Shown here: positions 1-7,407 of the stretch, piece by piece
How positions within the stretch are numbered: the first letter of the stretch is position 1
Layout: every line of letters begins with the position of its first letter
DNA from: Alphaproteobacteria bacterium
Lineage (GTDB): Bacteria; Pseudomonadota; Alphaproteobacteria; UBA828
DNA length: 64,000 nucleotides
Reading direction: 5' to 3'
Assembly: GCA_011523425.1 (NCBI GenBank)
Contig: WTGU01000152.1
Span: 42,515 to 106,514 of the forward strand
Translations under genes and position numbers: made by a program
Notes under the pieces: model-generated
Databases searched by the model: none
The model's input: only the letters and a program-made list of their open reading frames with translations
What the model was told of the DNA's origin: nothing

Positions 1-1
1 C

Positions 2-1126
2 TGGGGTCTTCCCGGACTCTACGGGGTCGAGATTTGGGCGGAGCAGATCAACGCCGCCGGCGGCCTCGACATGGGCGGCGAGAAGTACATGGTCGAGATC
101 ATCTCCTATGACGACGAGTTCGACGCCGTCAAGGCGACGGTCGGCGCCAAGAAGCTGCTCTTCGAGGACGAGGTCTCGATCGTGCTGATGCTCGGCATCA
201 CGCCGGTGCAGGCGGTGAAGGACTTCATGACCCGCAACAAGATGCTGACCACGACGCTGGTGCCGACCGACATCAGCGAGGACGCGCCCTATCTCTTCGC
301 GCCCGTCGAGGTCCATCCCTTCTACAACGTGACCGCCGTGGACTACATCGCGCGCAACATGCCGCACATCAAGACCGCGGCCATCGCGACGCAGAACGAC
401 GAGCTGGGCCTGAGCTCGCTCGCGACCTACCGGGCCGCGTTCGAGGTCGCCGGCATCGAGATCGTCGAAGAGAACCTGTTCGGCTTCGAGGTGACGGACT
501 TCGCGCCGGTGGTGTCGAAACTGATCGCCGCCAATCCCGACGTGATCACCTGGGACACGGCCTATCCCGATTACGTCAACCTCCTGACCGAGCAGGCCTA
601 CCTGCAGGGCTACAAGGGTCAGTTCGTGAACTGCACGCTCGACCAGTACGAGCACATCCTGAGCAAGACCAGCAAGGAGTTCCTGGAGGGATTCCTCTGG
701 CAGTTCCCGGATCTCGACGACCCGATCATGCAGGGCGGCGGCACCCACTTCGACAACGCGGCCGCGTTCTACAAGACCTACGCCGAGCGCTATCCCGGCG
801 CCTGGACGGCGGTCTCGTGGGAATATGCCGCAGCGCTCGAGATGTGGCGCGCAGCCGCGGCCAATGCCGGCACCTTCGATCCACCGGCGGTAGCTGACGC
901 GCTCCGCGCGCTGAGCCCGGTGCCGCACGCGTTCGGCGACGCCGAATGGTGGGGCGAGGACTTTTTCGGCGTGAACAGCGCGGCGCTCGGCAAGTGGCCC
1001 GTCGTGCAGATGCAGAACGGCAAGGCCGTCATCGTCGAGATGGGCGATGTCAGGGCCTGGTGCGACCAGCATCTGGACGTTCTGAAGAAGCACTTCATCG
1101 AGCTCGGCGTTCCGCTCGCCGGCTAG
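2..1126 (+). CDS. Branched-chain amino-acid-type ABC transporter substrate-binding protein, 5' end missing
   Basis: The reading frame is open from the left edge, so the true start and the signal peptide lie outside the window; the first ATG at 71 is internal. The visible 374 residues show the Peripla_BP_6/LivK fold: an N-terminal GLYGVEIWAEQINAAGG segment, then 'VEIISYDDEFDAVKA', the usual opening of the first lobe. It would bind an amino acid, amide or related small organic solute in the periplasm and deliver it to the LivHM permeases encoded just downstream. The family includes amide, urea and aromatic-acid binders, so the ligand cannot be read from sequence. A strong hairpin separates it from livH. 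Confidence 0.88.
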   Translation, partial: WGLPGLYGVEIWAEQINAAGGLDMGGEKYMVEIISYDDEFDAVKATVGAKKLLFEDEVSIVLMLGITPVQAVKDFMTRNKMLTTTLVPTDISEDAPYLFAPVEVHPFYNVTAVDYIARNMPHIKTAAIATQNDELGLSSLATYRAAFEVAGIEIVEENLFGFEVTDFAPVVSKLIAANPDVITWDTAYPDYVNLLTEQAYLQGYKGQFVNCTLDQYEHILSKTSKEFLEGFLWQFPDLDDPIMQGGGTHFDNAAAFYKTYAERYPGAWTAVSWEYAAALEMWRAAAANAGTFDPPAVADALRALSPVPHAFGDAEWWGEDFFGVNSAALGKWPVVQMQNGKAVIVEMGDVRAWCDQHLDVLKKHFIELGVPLAG

Positions 1127-1141
1127 GCGAACCTCAGGCGG

Positions 1142-1165
1142 TGTGCCCCGCTCCGGCGGGGCACA
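1142..1165 (+). other. Perfect GC hairpin between binding-protein gene and livH
   Basis: A 10-bp perfect stem (TGTGCCCCGC / GCGGGGCACA) closes a TCCG tetraloop 16 nt after the binding-protein stop codon. A pyrimidine stretch follows but no U-run. It could protect the 3' end of the binding-protein message or partly attenuate readthrough into the permease genes, which are usually needed at lower level. The structure is seen; the role is inferred. Confidence 0.5.
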
Positions 1166-1217
1166 TCCCTTCCTCTCACTTGCACTGACGATCGGCCGGA
1201 ACGGGCCCTAGCGAGCC

Positions 1218-2102
1218 ATGACGGATCTGGAACTCATTCTTCAGACCATCATGAACTCGCTGATCGCCAGCAGCTTCACCGCGATCTTCGCGGTCGGCCT
1301 GGTGCTGATCTTCGGCATCATGCAGATCGTCAACTTCGCCCACGGCGCCCTCTACATGGTGGGCGCCTACGCGACCTGGTACCTCTACGCCGAGCTCGGC
1401 ATCCCCTTCTTCGCCTCGATCGTGATCGCGACGCTCCTGACGGTGGCGATCGGCCTCCTGATGGAACGCGCGCTGTTTCGCCCGATGCGCGGCAACCTGT
1501 TCGGCGGCCTCATCGTCTCCGTCGGCATGATGTTCGTCCTCGAGGTTCTCGTCGTCTATCTGTTCGGCCAGGGGCTCATGAAGAACATGACGCCCTATTT
1601 CAGGGAATCGTGGCACGCCTTCGGGATCGAGAGCGTCACGATCTCCCACTCGCGGCTGTTCGTCTTCGCGATCGCGGCATTCATGCTGGTTGCCTTCTGG
1701 CTCTTCATGAGCCGCACCAGGATCGGCTGGGCCATGCGCGCCTGCGCCCAGAATCCGGAAGCGGCGGCGCTGCAGGGCATCGGCATCGGCAAGATTTCCA
1801 TGCTGGCGATGGTGATCAGCGCCGCGATGGCCGGCATGGGCGGCGCGGTCATGTCGCCGCTCGTGCGCATCACGCCGCAGATGGGCCATCCGGTGCTCGT
1901 CACCGCCTTCATCGTCATGATCGTCGGCGGCATGGGCAGCATCGAAGGCGCCCTGATCGCCGCCGTCGTCTACAGCTTCTTCCACACCTTCGTCACCACC
2001 TACATCGGCGGCGAGATCGCGACCATCCTGGGTCTGGCGTTGATGCTGCTGGTGCTGATCGTCAAGCCGACCGGGATCATGGGAGCGCGCGAGAGTGTTT
2101 AG
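1218..2102 (+). CDS. livH: Branched-chain amino-acid-type ABC transporter permease LivH
   Basis: A 294-residue polytopic inner-membrane protein of normal LivH length. The hallmark 'GLVLIFGIMQIVNFAHGALYM' region lies near residues 26-46, and the conserved 'MRACAQNPEAAALQGI' cytoplasmic EAA-type loop that contacts the ATPases is near 175-190. It ends with the typical C-terminal helix and 'KPTGIMG'. It pairs with LivM to form the channel for the solute delivered by the upstream binding protein. Its last 8 nt overlap livM, so the two are translationally coupled. Confidence in family is high; substrate is unknown. Confidence 0.93.
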   Translation: MTDLELILQTIMNSLIASSFTAIFAVGLVLIFGIMQIVNFAHGALYMVGAYATWYLYAELGIPFFASIVIATLLTVAIGLLMERALFRPMRGNLFGGLIVSVGMMFVLEVLVVYLFGQGLMKNMTPYFRESWHAFGIESVTISHSRLFVFAIAAFMLVAFWLFMSRTRIGWAMRACAQNPEAAALQGIGIGKISMLAMVISAAMAGMGGAVMSPLVRITPQMGHPVLVTAFIVMIVGGMGSIEGALIAAVVYSFFHTFVTTYIGGEIATILGLALMLLVLIVKPTGIMGARESV

Positions 2103-3087
2103 CCGGACGCACCGCAATATCGCGGGGATCGCCGTCGTCCTGGCGGTCGTCTGCGTCCTGCCGCTCGTCCTGCGGCCCTATCAGCTCGATTTCCTCATAT
2201 TCATGTTCATCAACATCATCCTGGTGGTGAGCTATCGATTCATCGCCATCACCGGCGAGTTCTCGCTGGCTCATGCCGTGATCATGGGCGTGGGCGCCTA
2301 TGCGAGCGCGCTGCTCGCGGCGCTTCCCATCTCGCCGTGGATATCCATGCCGCTCGGCGGCCTGGCGGCGGCCGCCATCGCCTACATTCTGAGCTTCCCG
2401 CTGTTCCGCATGAAGGGGTTCTACTTCCTCATCGGCTCCTTCGCCGCCGCCGAGGCGATCCGGCTCTGCTGGGTTCAGTTCATCGATCCGTTCGGCGGGT
2501 TTCGCGGCCTGCGGCGCATCCCGGTGCTGGAAATCGATCTGGGGGAGTTCCTCTACATCGATCTCGGTGCTCCGGTGCCCTACTACTTCTTCGCGATGAT
2601 CGTGGGGCTGATCTGCCTCTTCGTCATGTACCGGATCGAGCATTCCCGCTACGGCTTCGTCTTCCACGCGGTGCACCACAAGGACACGCTGGCGCAATCG
2701 GTGGGCGTCGACGTGCGCCGCTTCCGCACCGTCGCCTTCGTCACGGGCGGGTTCTTCGCGGGCATCGCGGGCGCCATGATCGCGCACTACGTCACCGCGA
2801 TTAATCCGGGCCTGTTCGGCCTGAAGCAGATGCTCTTCGTCCTGGTCTGGGTGCTGGTGGGCGGCATGGGCCACTTCGCGGGGCCGATCATCGGCGTCGC
2901 AGTGCTGTCGATCATCGACGAATCCCTGCGCGGCCTGGACGAGCTGCGGCCCGGCTTCTACGGCCTGGTGCTGATCGCGACCGTGCTGTTCCTGCCCGAC
3001 GGCCTGGTCAGCCTCCCCAGGAAAGTCGTGCAGTGGGCAACCTGGCTGTGGAACCGCGGAGGCGGCGGTCTCGTCAAGCGGGAGTAG
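2095..3087 (+). CDS. livM: Branched-chain amino-acid-type ABC transporter permease LivM
   Basis: A 330-residue second permease subunit with about nine hydrophobic segments. The GTG start lies inside the end of livH (8-nt overlap). LivM marks include 'YRFIAITGEFSLAHAVIMG' near residues 43-61, the 'GFVFHAVHHKDTLAQSVGVDV' coupling loop in the middle and 'LVWVLVGGMGHFAGPIIG' near residues 250-270, followed by the C-terminal 'LPDGL' segment. It forms the heterodimeric channel with LivH. The gene is followed directly by an element with terminal inverted repeats, and the two ATPases needed for function are on the opposite strand, convergent. Confidence 0.92.
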   Translation: MFSRTHRNIAGIAVVLAVVCVLPLVLRPYQLDFLIFMFINIILVVSYRFIAITGEFSLAHAVIMGVGAYASALLAALPISPWISMPLGGLAAAAIAYILSFPLFRMKGFYFLIGSFAAAEAIRLCWVQFIDPFGGFRGLRRIPVLEIDLGEFLYIDLGAPVPYYFFAMIVGLICLFVMYRIEHSRYGFVFHAVHHKDTLAQSVGVDVRRFRTVAFVTGGFFAGIAGAMIAHYVTAINPGLFGLKQMLFVLVWVLVGGMGHFAGPIIGVAVLSIIDESLRGLDELRPGFYGLVLIATVLFLPDGLVSLPRKVVQWATWLWNRGGGGLVKRE

Positions 3088-3094
3088 GGGCCTC

Positions 3095-3243
3095 TAGAGC
3101 GTATCCGTCTTTGACGGATACGCGACAGGCCGCGACTGCGGCCCGCCGCTCATGCGGCGCGCCCGCGCAGGCGCCGGCTGCAGGCCGGCTGCCGTGAGCG
3201 ATAAAGAGTCTGGAGCGTTTCCGTGTAAAGCGGACACGCTCTA
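3095..3243. repeat. 149-bp element with terminal inverted repeats (MITE-like)
   Basis: The ends are TAGAGCGTATCCG (3095-3107) and CGGACACGCTCTA (3231-3243), inverted copies with one mismatch. Each end also folds on itself: the left is an 11-bp perfect stem with a 3-nt loop (3099-3123) and the right an imperfect stem. The inside is GC-rich and non-coding. About 65 bp of it (3096-3160) recurs inverted at 18257-18321. It sits exactly between the convergent livM and TPR genes, and the TPR stop codon TAG is the outer trinucleotide of the right repeat. Similar TAGAGCGT palindromes are common between genes in alphaproteobacteria. Confidence 0.75.
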
Positions 3244-3969
3244 AGTTGCGACCCGGCGGCAGGGCGGCGCGAGGTAGACCGCCGCCGTCAGCTTTCGGGT
3301 ATCGGTCATTTTCTTCCAGGGCTGCTTGCGGAAGTAGTCGATTCCGGCGTGGAACGGCTCGGCGTCGATCTCGCGTGCCCGGGCCCGCGGCTCCTTCGCC
3401 TCGCCCTGCCGCCCGGCGTCTTCCAGAAGGTCCGCCAGATTGTCGCAAATGATCGCCACCCCGGCCTCACGGTGGCTGAGGGACTTCTCCCGCATTTCGC
3501 GCGCACGGCGGTAAAGCGGCTCCGCTTCGTCGCCTCGTTCCGTCGTGTGCAGCAGCTCGGCGAGGTCGTTCAGAGCCGCGGCGAGGCCGCCCCTGGCAAG
3601 GGCGGCATTGATGCTGCGCTTGAGGGCGCGCAGTTCCTCCGTCCGCTTCATCTCGAGGCGGATGTGCATCGAGGCGCTGCGGGCGGTGAACTCGACGGCC
3701 ATCAGCGCGACCCATTCGGGCACCCGCTCCCAGGCGGCGATGGCGTCGCGATAGCGCGCCTCGGCGTCCGTCATGTCGCCGGCCTCTCGGGCGATCGCGG
3801 CCAGGCAATGAAGGCTCGCCGCGCGGCGGGGGTCCGGCTCGTCGAATGCCTGGGTGAGCGTGGCGCCGGTTCGCCACAGTGCCGCGACCTCGCCGCCGGT
3901 CCCCGAGCCATCGGCAGCCGCCTCGGCGAACTGCTCCCACAGGAAATCGACGAGCAAACAGGGCCGCAT
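3241..3969 (-). CDS. Tetratricopeptide-repeat protein
   Basis: A 242-residue, mainly helical protein without signal peptide or membrane segment. TPR-like units are visible: 'AGDMTDAEARYRDAIAAWER' near residues 66-85, 'ALNDLAELLHTTERGDEAEPLYRRA' near 135-160 and 'ICDNLADLLEDAGRQGEAKE' near 173-192, with the usual alanine and acidic residues at helix turns. TPRs mediate protein contacts; no enzymatic motif is seen. It is 34 nt downstream of livF on the same strand, so it may be cotranscribed with the ATPase genes. The stop codon comes from the terminal repeat of the adjacent element, so the C-terminus may have been altered by that insertion. Specific function unknown. Confidence 0.7.
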   Translation of the reverse strand: MRPCLLVDFLWEQFAEAAADGSGTGGEVAALWRTGATLTQAFDEPDPRRAASLHCLAAIAREAGDMTDAEARYRDAIAAWERVPEWVALMAVEFTARSASMHIRLEMKRTEELRALKRSINAALARGGLAAALNDLAELLHTTERGDEAEPLYRRAREMREKSLSHREAGVAIICDNLADLLEDAGRQGEAKEPRARAREIDAEPFHAGIDYFRKQPWKKMTDTRKLTAAVYLAPPCRRVAT

Positions 3970-4003
3970 GGCGTCGAGGTCTGTCTAAGGTCGGCGCGGA
4001 CGC

Positions 4004-4711
4004 TCAGGCCCCGAGATAGGCATGGCGAACGTGATCGTTCTCGTGCAGATCGTTCGCTTCGCCTTCGAGCGCGATGCGGCCGGTTTCCAGCACGTAGCCG
4101 TAGCTCGCGAGAGTGAGCGCCAGCTCGGCATTCTGCTCGACCAGGATCACCGGAACGCCCCGCGCGTTGATGTCGCGGATGATTCGCGCGACCTCCTGCA
4201 CCATCACCGGCGAGAGCCCGAGCGACGGCTCGTCCATCAGGATCAGACGCGGGCCGGACATGAGCGCGCGGCCGATCGCGACCATCTGCTGCTCGCCGCC
4301 GCTGAGCGTCTTGGCTCGCTGATTGCGCCGCTCCTTGAGCACCGGAAAACGCTCGTGAACGTCTTCGAGGTCGCGCGCAATGCCCTGTCTGTCCTTGCGC
4401 AAATAGGCGCCGGTGTGAAGGTTCTGATTGACGCTCAGGTCGGGGAATACCTGCCGCCCCTCCGGCACGTGGGCGATGCCCATGCGGACGATCTTCTCCG
4501 GCGCCAGGCGGTCGATGCGCTGGCCGTCGAACCAGACGCTGCCCGTCGTCGCGCGCTTCAGCCCGGATATCGTGCGGAGGGTGGTGCTCTTGCCGGCGCC
4601 ATTGGCGCCGATCAGGGTGATGATCTGGCCTTCGTCGATCGCGATCGAGATGTCCGAGACCGCCTGGACACTCCCGTAGTGGACGGTGACGTCCTTCACC
4701 TCAAGCAGCAT
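4004..4711 (-). CDS. livF: Branched-chain amino-acid-type ABC transporter ATPase LivF
   Basis: A 235-residue cytoplasmic ATPase. Walker A 'GANGAGKST' is near residue 35, the ABC signature 'LSGGEQQMVAIGRAL' near 136 and Walker B 'LILMDEPSLGLSP' near 156, followed by the H-loop equivalent 'VILVEQNAELAL'. The LivF-type C-terminus ends in 'HVRHAYLGA'. It energises LivHM together with LivG. The ATG overlaps the end of livG by 11 nt. The genes run on minus and convergently with the permease genes, so the complete transporter is assembled from two transcripts. Confidence 0.93.
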   Translation of the reverse strand: MLLEVKDVTVHYGSVQAVSDISIAIDEGQIITLIGANGAGKSTTLRTISGLKRATTGSVWFDGQRIDRLAPEKIVRMGIAHVPEGRQVFPDLSVNQNLHTGAYLRKDRQGIARDLEDVHERFPVLKERRNQRAKTLSGGEQQMVAIGRALMSGPRLILMDEPSLGLSPVMVQEVARIIRDINARGVPVILVEQNAELALTLASYGYVLETGRIALEGEANDLHENDHVRHAYLGA

Positions 4712-5474
4712 TGAGGCCGGTTCCCAGATAGGCTTCGATGACGTCCTTGTTGTCCTTGATCTCGTCCGGCGCGCCTTCCATCAGCAGCTGACCGAAGTTG
4801 ACCACAGTAATTCGCTCGCAGAGGCCCATCACCGCCTGCATGTCGTGCTCGACCAGCAAGATGGTGATGCCGCTCTCGCGCACCTTCTGGATCAACGCCA
4901 TCATGTTGCGTGTCTCTTCCGGGTTCATTCCGGCGAAGGGCTCGTCCAGCAGCAGCAGCTTGGGCTCCGTCGTCAGAGCCACCGCGATGCCGAGCGCACG
5001 CTGCAGGCCATGCGGCAGGTTGGAGGCGAGCTCGTCCCTGCGATCGGCCAGGCCAAGAAATTCCAGCACCTCGAGGGTCTTCGCATCGCTGGCCCGCTCG
5101 CTCGCGCGCTGGGTGCCGAACAGCGCCGAGACCATGTTGCTCCGGGTGTGGAGATAGCACCCCATCAGGGCGTTCTCGAAGGTGGTGAACTCCCGGAAGA
5201 GCGTCGTCTCCTGGAAGGTGCGGACCAGTCCCTTGGCGGCCACCTGATGCGGCTGCAGGCCGCCGATGGATTCGCCCTGATAGAAGACCTTCCCCGCGGT
5301 CGGCTTGTAGAAGCCGGTGATCACGTTGAAGACGGTGGTCTTTCCCGCCCCGTTCGGGCCGATGAGGCCGTGGATGGCTCCTTCCTTCAGCTCGAAGCTG
5401 AGCCCGTCGATGGCGGCCAGGCCACCGAACCTCTTTTGCAGGTTCTCGACCCTGAAAAACGCCTGATCGCTCAT
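4701..5474 (-). CDS. livG: Branched-chain amino-acid-type ABC transporter ATPase LivG
   Basis: A 257-residue ATPase, first gene of the minus-strand half of the transporter. Walker A 'GPNGAGKTT' is near residue 37 and Walker B 'LLLLDEPFAGMNP' follows a degenerate signature 'LPHGLQRALGIA', which is normal for LivG. The long insertion between Walker A and the signature ('FREFTTFENALMG') and the end 'VIEAYLGTG' are typical of LivG. I use the ATG at 5474 (MSDQAFF), where homology begins; an upstream ATG at 5573 would add 33 residues unlike the family. It shares a 263-bp divergent intergenic region with the glycosyltransferase gene. Confidence 0.92.
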   Translation of the reverse strand: MSDQAFFRVENLQKRFGGLAAIDGLSFELKEGAIHGLIGPNGAGKTTVFNVITGFYKPTAGKVFYQGESIGGLQPHQVAAKGLVRTFQETTLFREFTTFENALMGCYLHTRSNMVSALFGTQRASERASDAKTLEVLEFLGLADRRDELASNLPHGLQRALGIAVALTTEPKLLLLDEPFAGMNPEETRNMMALIQKVRESGITILLVEHDMQAVMGLCERITVVNFGQLLMEGAPDEIKDNKDVIEAYLGTGLNAA

Positions 5475-5737
5475 CGGAATTGGCCTGGCGTGGAGCGCGT
5501 GTCGTGCACCGAGGAGCCTCGCTGGATCTTGATGTCGGGTGGTCTCTACGCCGGTCAGCCACGTGTTCGTCAACGCTCACCCTGTATAGTAACGTGCGGT
5601 CTCGAACACAATCATCCGACCGCCGGTCTCGTCGTCGGCCACACGCAGATGAGGATCGTAACCGCGTCCGCACGGCCGGCGCGCGCGCACCATGTCGAGG
5701 GGCTCGACGCGGCCACCGGCAACAGAGAGACGACAAG
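5475..5737. promoter_or_regulatory. Divergent intergenic region between livG and glycosyltransferase
   Basis: No gene is seen. On plus there is a good -10-like TATAGT at 5585-5590, but no convincing -35 at the right spacing. On minus a TTGACG at about 5570-5575 could be a -35 for livG, with a weak -10. The region probably carries both promoters; I cannot define start sites. Confidence 0.3.
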
Positions 5738-7027
5738 ATGGGAAAGAAGATCGCGGTGTTCCCCGAGCCCGGCGCGATCGGCCCGGTGATGAATCTGGTC
5801 GGCATCTGCCAGGGCCTGCGCGACATGGGTCACGAGCCCGTCTTCGTGCTCGAGCCCGGCCTCAAGGGCAGCGTCGAGAGCTATGGCTTCGAGGAGCGCT
5901 ACGTGTCCTGCATGGAGCCGATGAGTCCCGAGGAGCAGGCGACCTACTGGGACGACTTCATGATCCGCTACATGCCGACCTTCAGGACCTCGGCCTACGA
6001 CCAGATCGCCACCTACGTGAAGGGCTGCTGGGAGGCGATCATCTACACCTCCGAATGGTCGGTGAAGAACGGGCTCGACAGGGTCTTCGCCGAGATCGAA
6101 CCCGACCTGATCGTCAACGACAACGTCGCGCTCTACCCCGCCACGCAGCAGGCGGGCTGCCCGTGGGCACGCATGATTTCGTGCTCCGAGAACGAGATCA
6201 TCGATCCCGACATCCCGCCCCATCTATCGGGTTGCGGCGAGAACGACACGGCGTGTTTCGCGGCCTACCGGGCGGAGTTCGAGAAGGAGCTGAAGCCTGT
6301 CCATGACGGGTTCAACGACTTTCTCGAAGCCCAGGGATGCGACCGTCTGCCCTTCCCGGAGTTCGTGCTGCCCTCGCCCTATCTCAACCTGCTGCTCTAT
6401 CCCGAGCCGCTGCGCTTCAAGCGGCGGAACCCTCTCGATCCCCATAAGTTCGTCTATCTCGACGGCTGCGTGCGCGAGGAGAGCGAGGCGTACGAGGTGC
6501 CGACCTTCAAGGCGAACGACGACAAGCCCCTGATCTATTTCAGCTACGGCAGCCTCGGCGTCGCCGACGTCGATCTCATCAAGCGCATCGTCGGCGTGCT
6601 CGCCGACGCGCCCTATCGGGTGCTGGTCAATGTCGGGGACTATCTGGCGCAGTACGAGACGCCGCCGGACAATGTGCAGATCGCGTCCTGGTACCGGCAG
6701 ACCGCGGTGCTGCCCCATGTCGACGTCTTCATCCAGCATGGCGGCAACAACAGCTTCAACGAGAGCCTCTATTTCGGCATTCCGCCCATCGTGATGCCCT
6801 TCGTCTGGGACGGTCACGACAATGCCCGGCGGGTCAACGACACCAGGCACGGCATCGGGATGCACCGCTACGACTGGACCGACGCGGAGCTTCTGACGAA
6901 CATCGAGAGGACGCTGACCGACCGGGAGATGCGCGCCAACGTCGCGGCGACGAGCAAGCACATGCAGGCGCAAAACGGCCGCATGCGCGCCGCCAACGCC
7001 ATCAACGAACTGCTGGAGCGCCTCTAG
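5738..7027 (+). CDS. GT1/MGT-like UDP-glycosyltransferase, first paralogue
   Basis: A 429-residue soluble protein with the two-Rossmann GT-B fold of the GT1 family (macrolide and UDP-glucuronosyl-type transferases). The nucleotide-sugar site is seen near residues 330-360 as 'HGGNNSFNESLYFG' followed by 'PIVMPFVWDGHDNARR'. The N-terminal motif, usually G-H-x-x-P with the catalytic His, reads 'GAIGPVMN' here, so the His is replaced by Ala. Start: ATG at 5738 preceded by GAGAGA, which matches the homologous start of the second copy at 8691. It is 2 nt from the cupin gene 7030-7383, so an operon. Acceptor and donor are unknown. Confidence 0.82.
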   Translation: MGKKIAVFPEPGAIGPVMNLVGICQGLRDMGHEPVFVLEPGLKGSVESYGFEERYVSCMEPMSPEEQATYWDDFMIRYMPTFRTSAYDQIATYVKGCWEAIIYTSEWSVKNGLDRVFAEIEPDLIVNDNVALYPATQQAGCPWARMISCSENEIIDPDIPPHLSGCGENDTACFAAYRAEFEKELKPVHDGFNDFLEAQGCDRLPFPEFVLPSPYLNLLLYPEPLRFKRRNPLDPHKFVYLDGCVREESEAYEVPTFKANDDKPLIYFSYGSLGVADVDLIKRIVGVLADAPYRVLVNVGDYLAQYETPPDNVQIASWYRQTAVLPHVDVFIQHGGNNSFNESLYFGIPPIVMPFVWDGHDNARRVNDTRHGIGMHRYDWTDAELLTNIERTLTDREMRANVAATSKHMQAQNGRMRAANAINELLERL

Positions 7028-7029
7028 CG

Positions 7030-7383
7030 ATGCCCGCACTTGTTCTGGAAAACGCCGCGGCGCTCGATCCCGCGACCTTCACCGACTGGGGAGAGGTCGC
7101 CGCGCCGATCGGCGAGCCGGTCTCCCGAACGAGCGGCCTGCTCCTGTTCCGGAACGAGGACCGGTCGTCGGAGATGGGGCTCTGGCAATGCACGCCCGGG
7201 CGGTGGCGCTGCGAGGTCGAGAGCGACGAGTTCTTCCACGTGCTCGCCGGGCGCGCGGTCTACACGGAAGACGACGGCACGGTGATCGACATTGCCGCCG
7301 GCATGACCTGCGCCTTCCCCGCCGGCTGGAAGGGCGCGTGCGAGGTCGTCGAGACCGTGCGCAAGGTCTACATGGTGCGCTAG
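7030..7383 (+). CDS. Small cupin-domain protein (DUF861/EutQ-like), first paralogue
   Basis: A 117-residue single-domain cupin. The first cupin motif lies around 'CEVESDEFFHVLAGRAVY' (residues 55-72) and the second around 'GMTCAFPAGWKGACEVVETVRKVY' near the C-terminus. The W-Q-C-T-P-G entry strand and the E-T-V-R-K-V exit strand are shared with the cupin at 15238-15618, so the two are paralogues. Metal-ligand histidines are sparse, as usual in this subgroup. It starts 2 nt after the glycosyltransferase stop and is surely cotranscribed. Cupins of this kind bind or isomerise small carboxylates or sugars; no specific role can be given. Confidence 0.75.
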   Translation: MPALVLENAAALDPATFTDWGEVAAPIGEPVSRTSGLLLFRNEDRSSEMGLWQCTPGRWRCEVESDEFFHVLAGRAVYTEDDGTVIDIAAGMTCAFPAGWKGACEVVETVRKVYMVR

Positions 7384-7407
7384 CGCCCGGTCCACGCTGG
7401 CGGAAGA

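Noticed and set aside
3074..3448. 124-residue minus-strand open frame through the terminal-repeat element
   Set aside because: It is a different frame of the TPR gene 3' end read on into the repeat; no domain, and the A-P-H-E-R-R peptide comes from the repeat itself.
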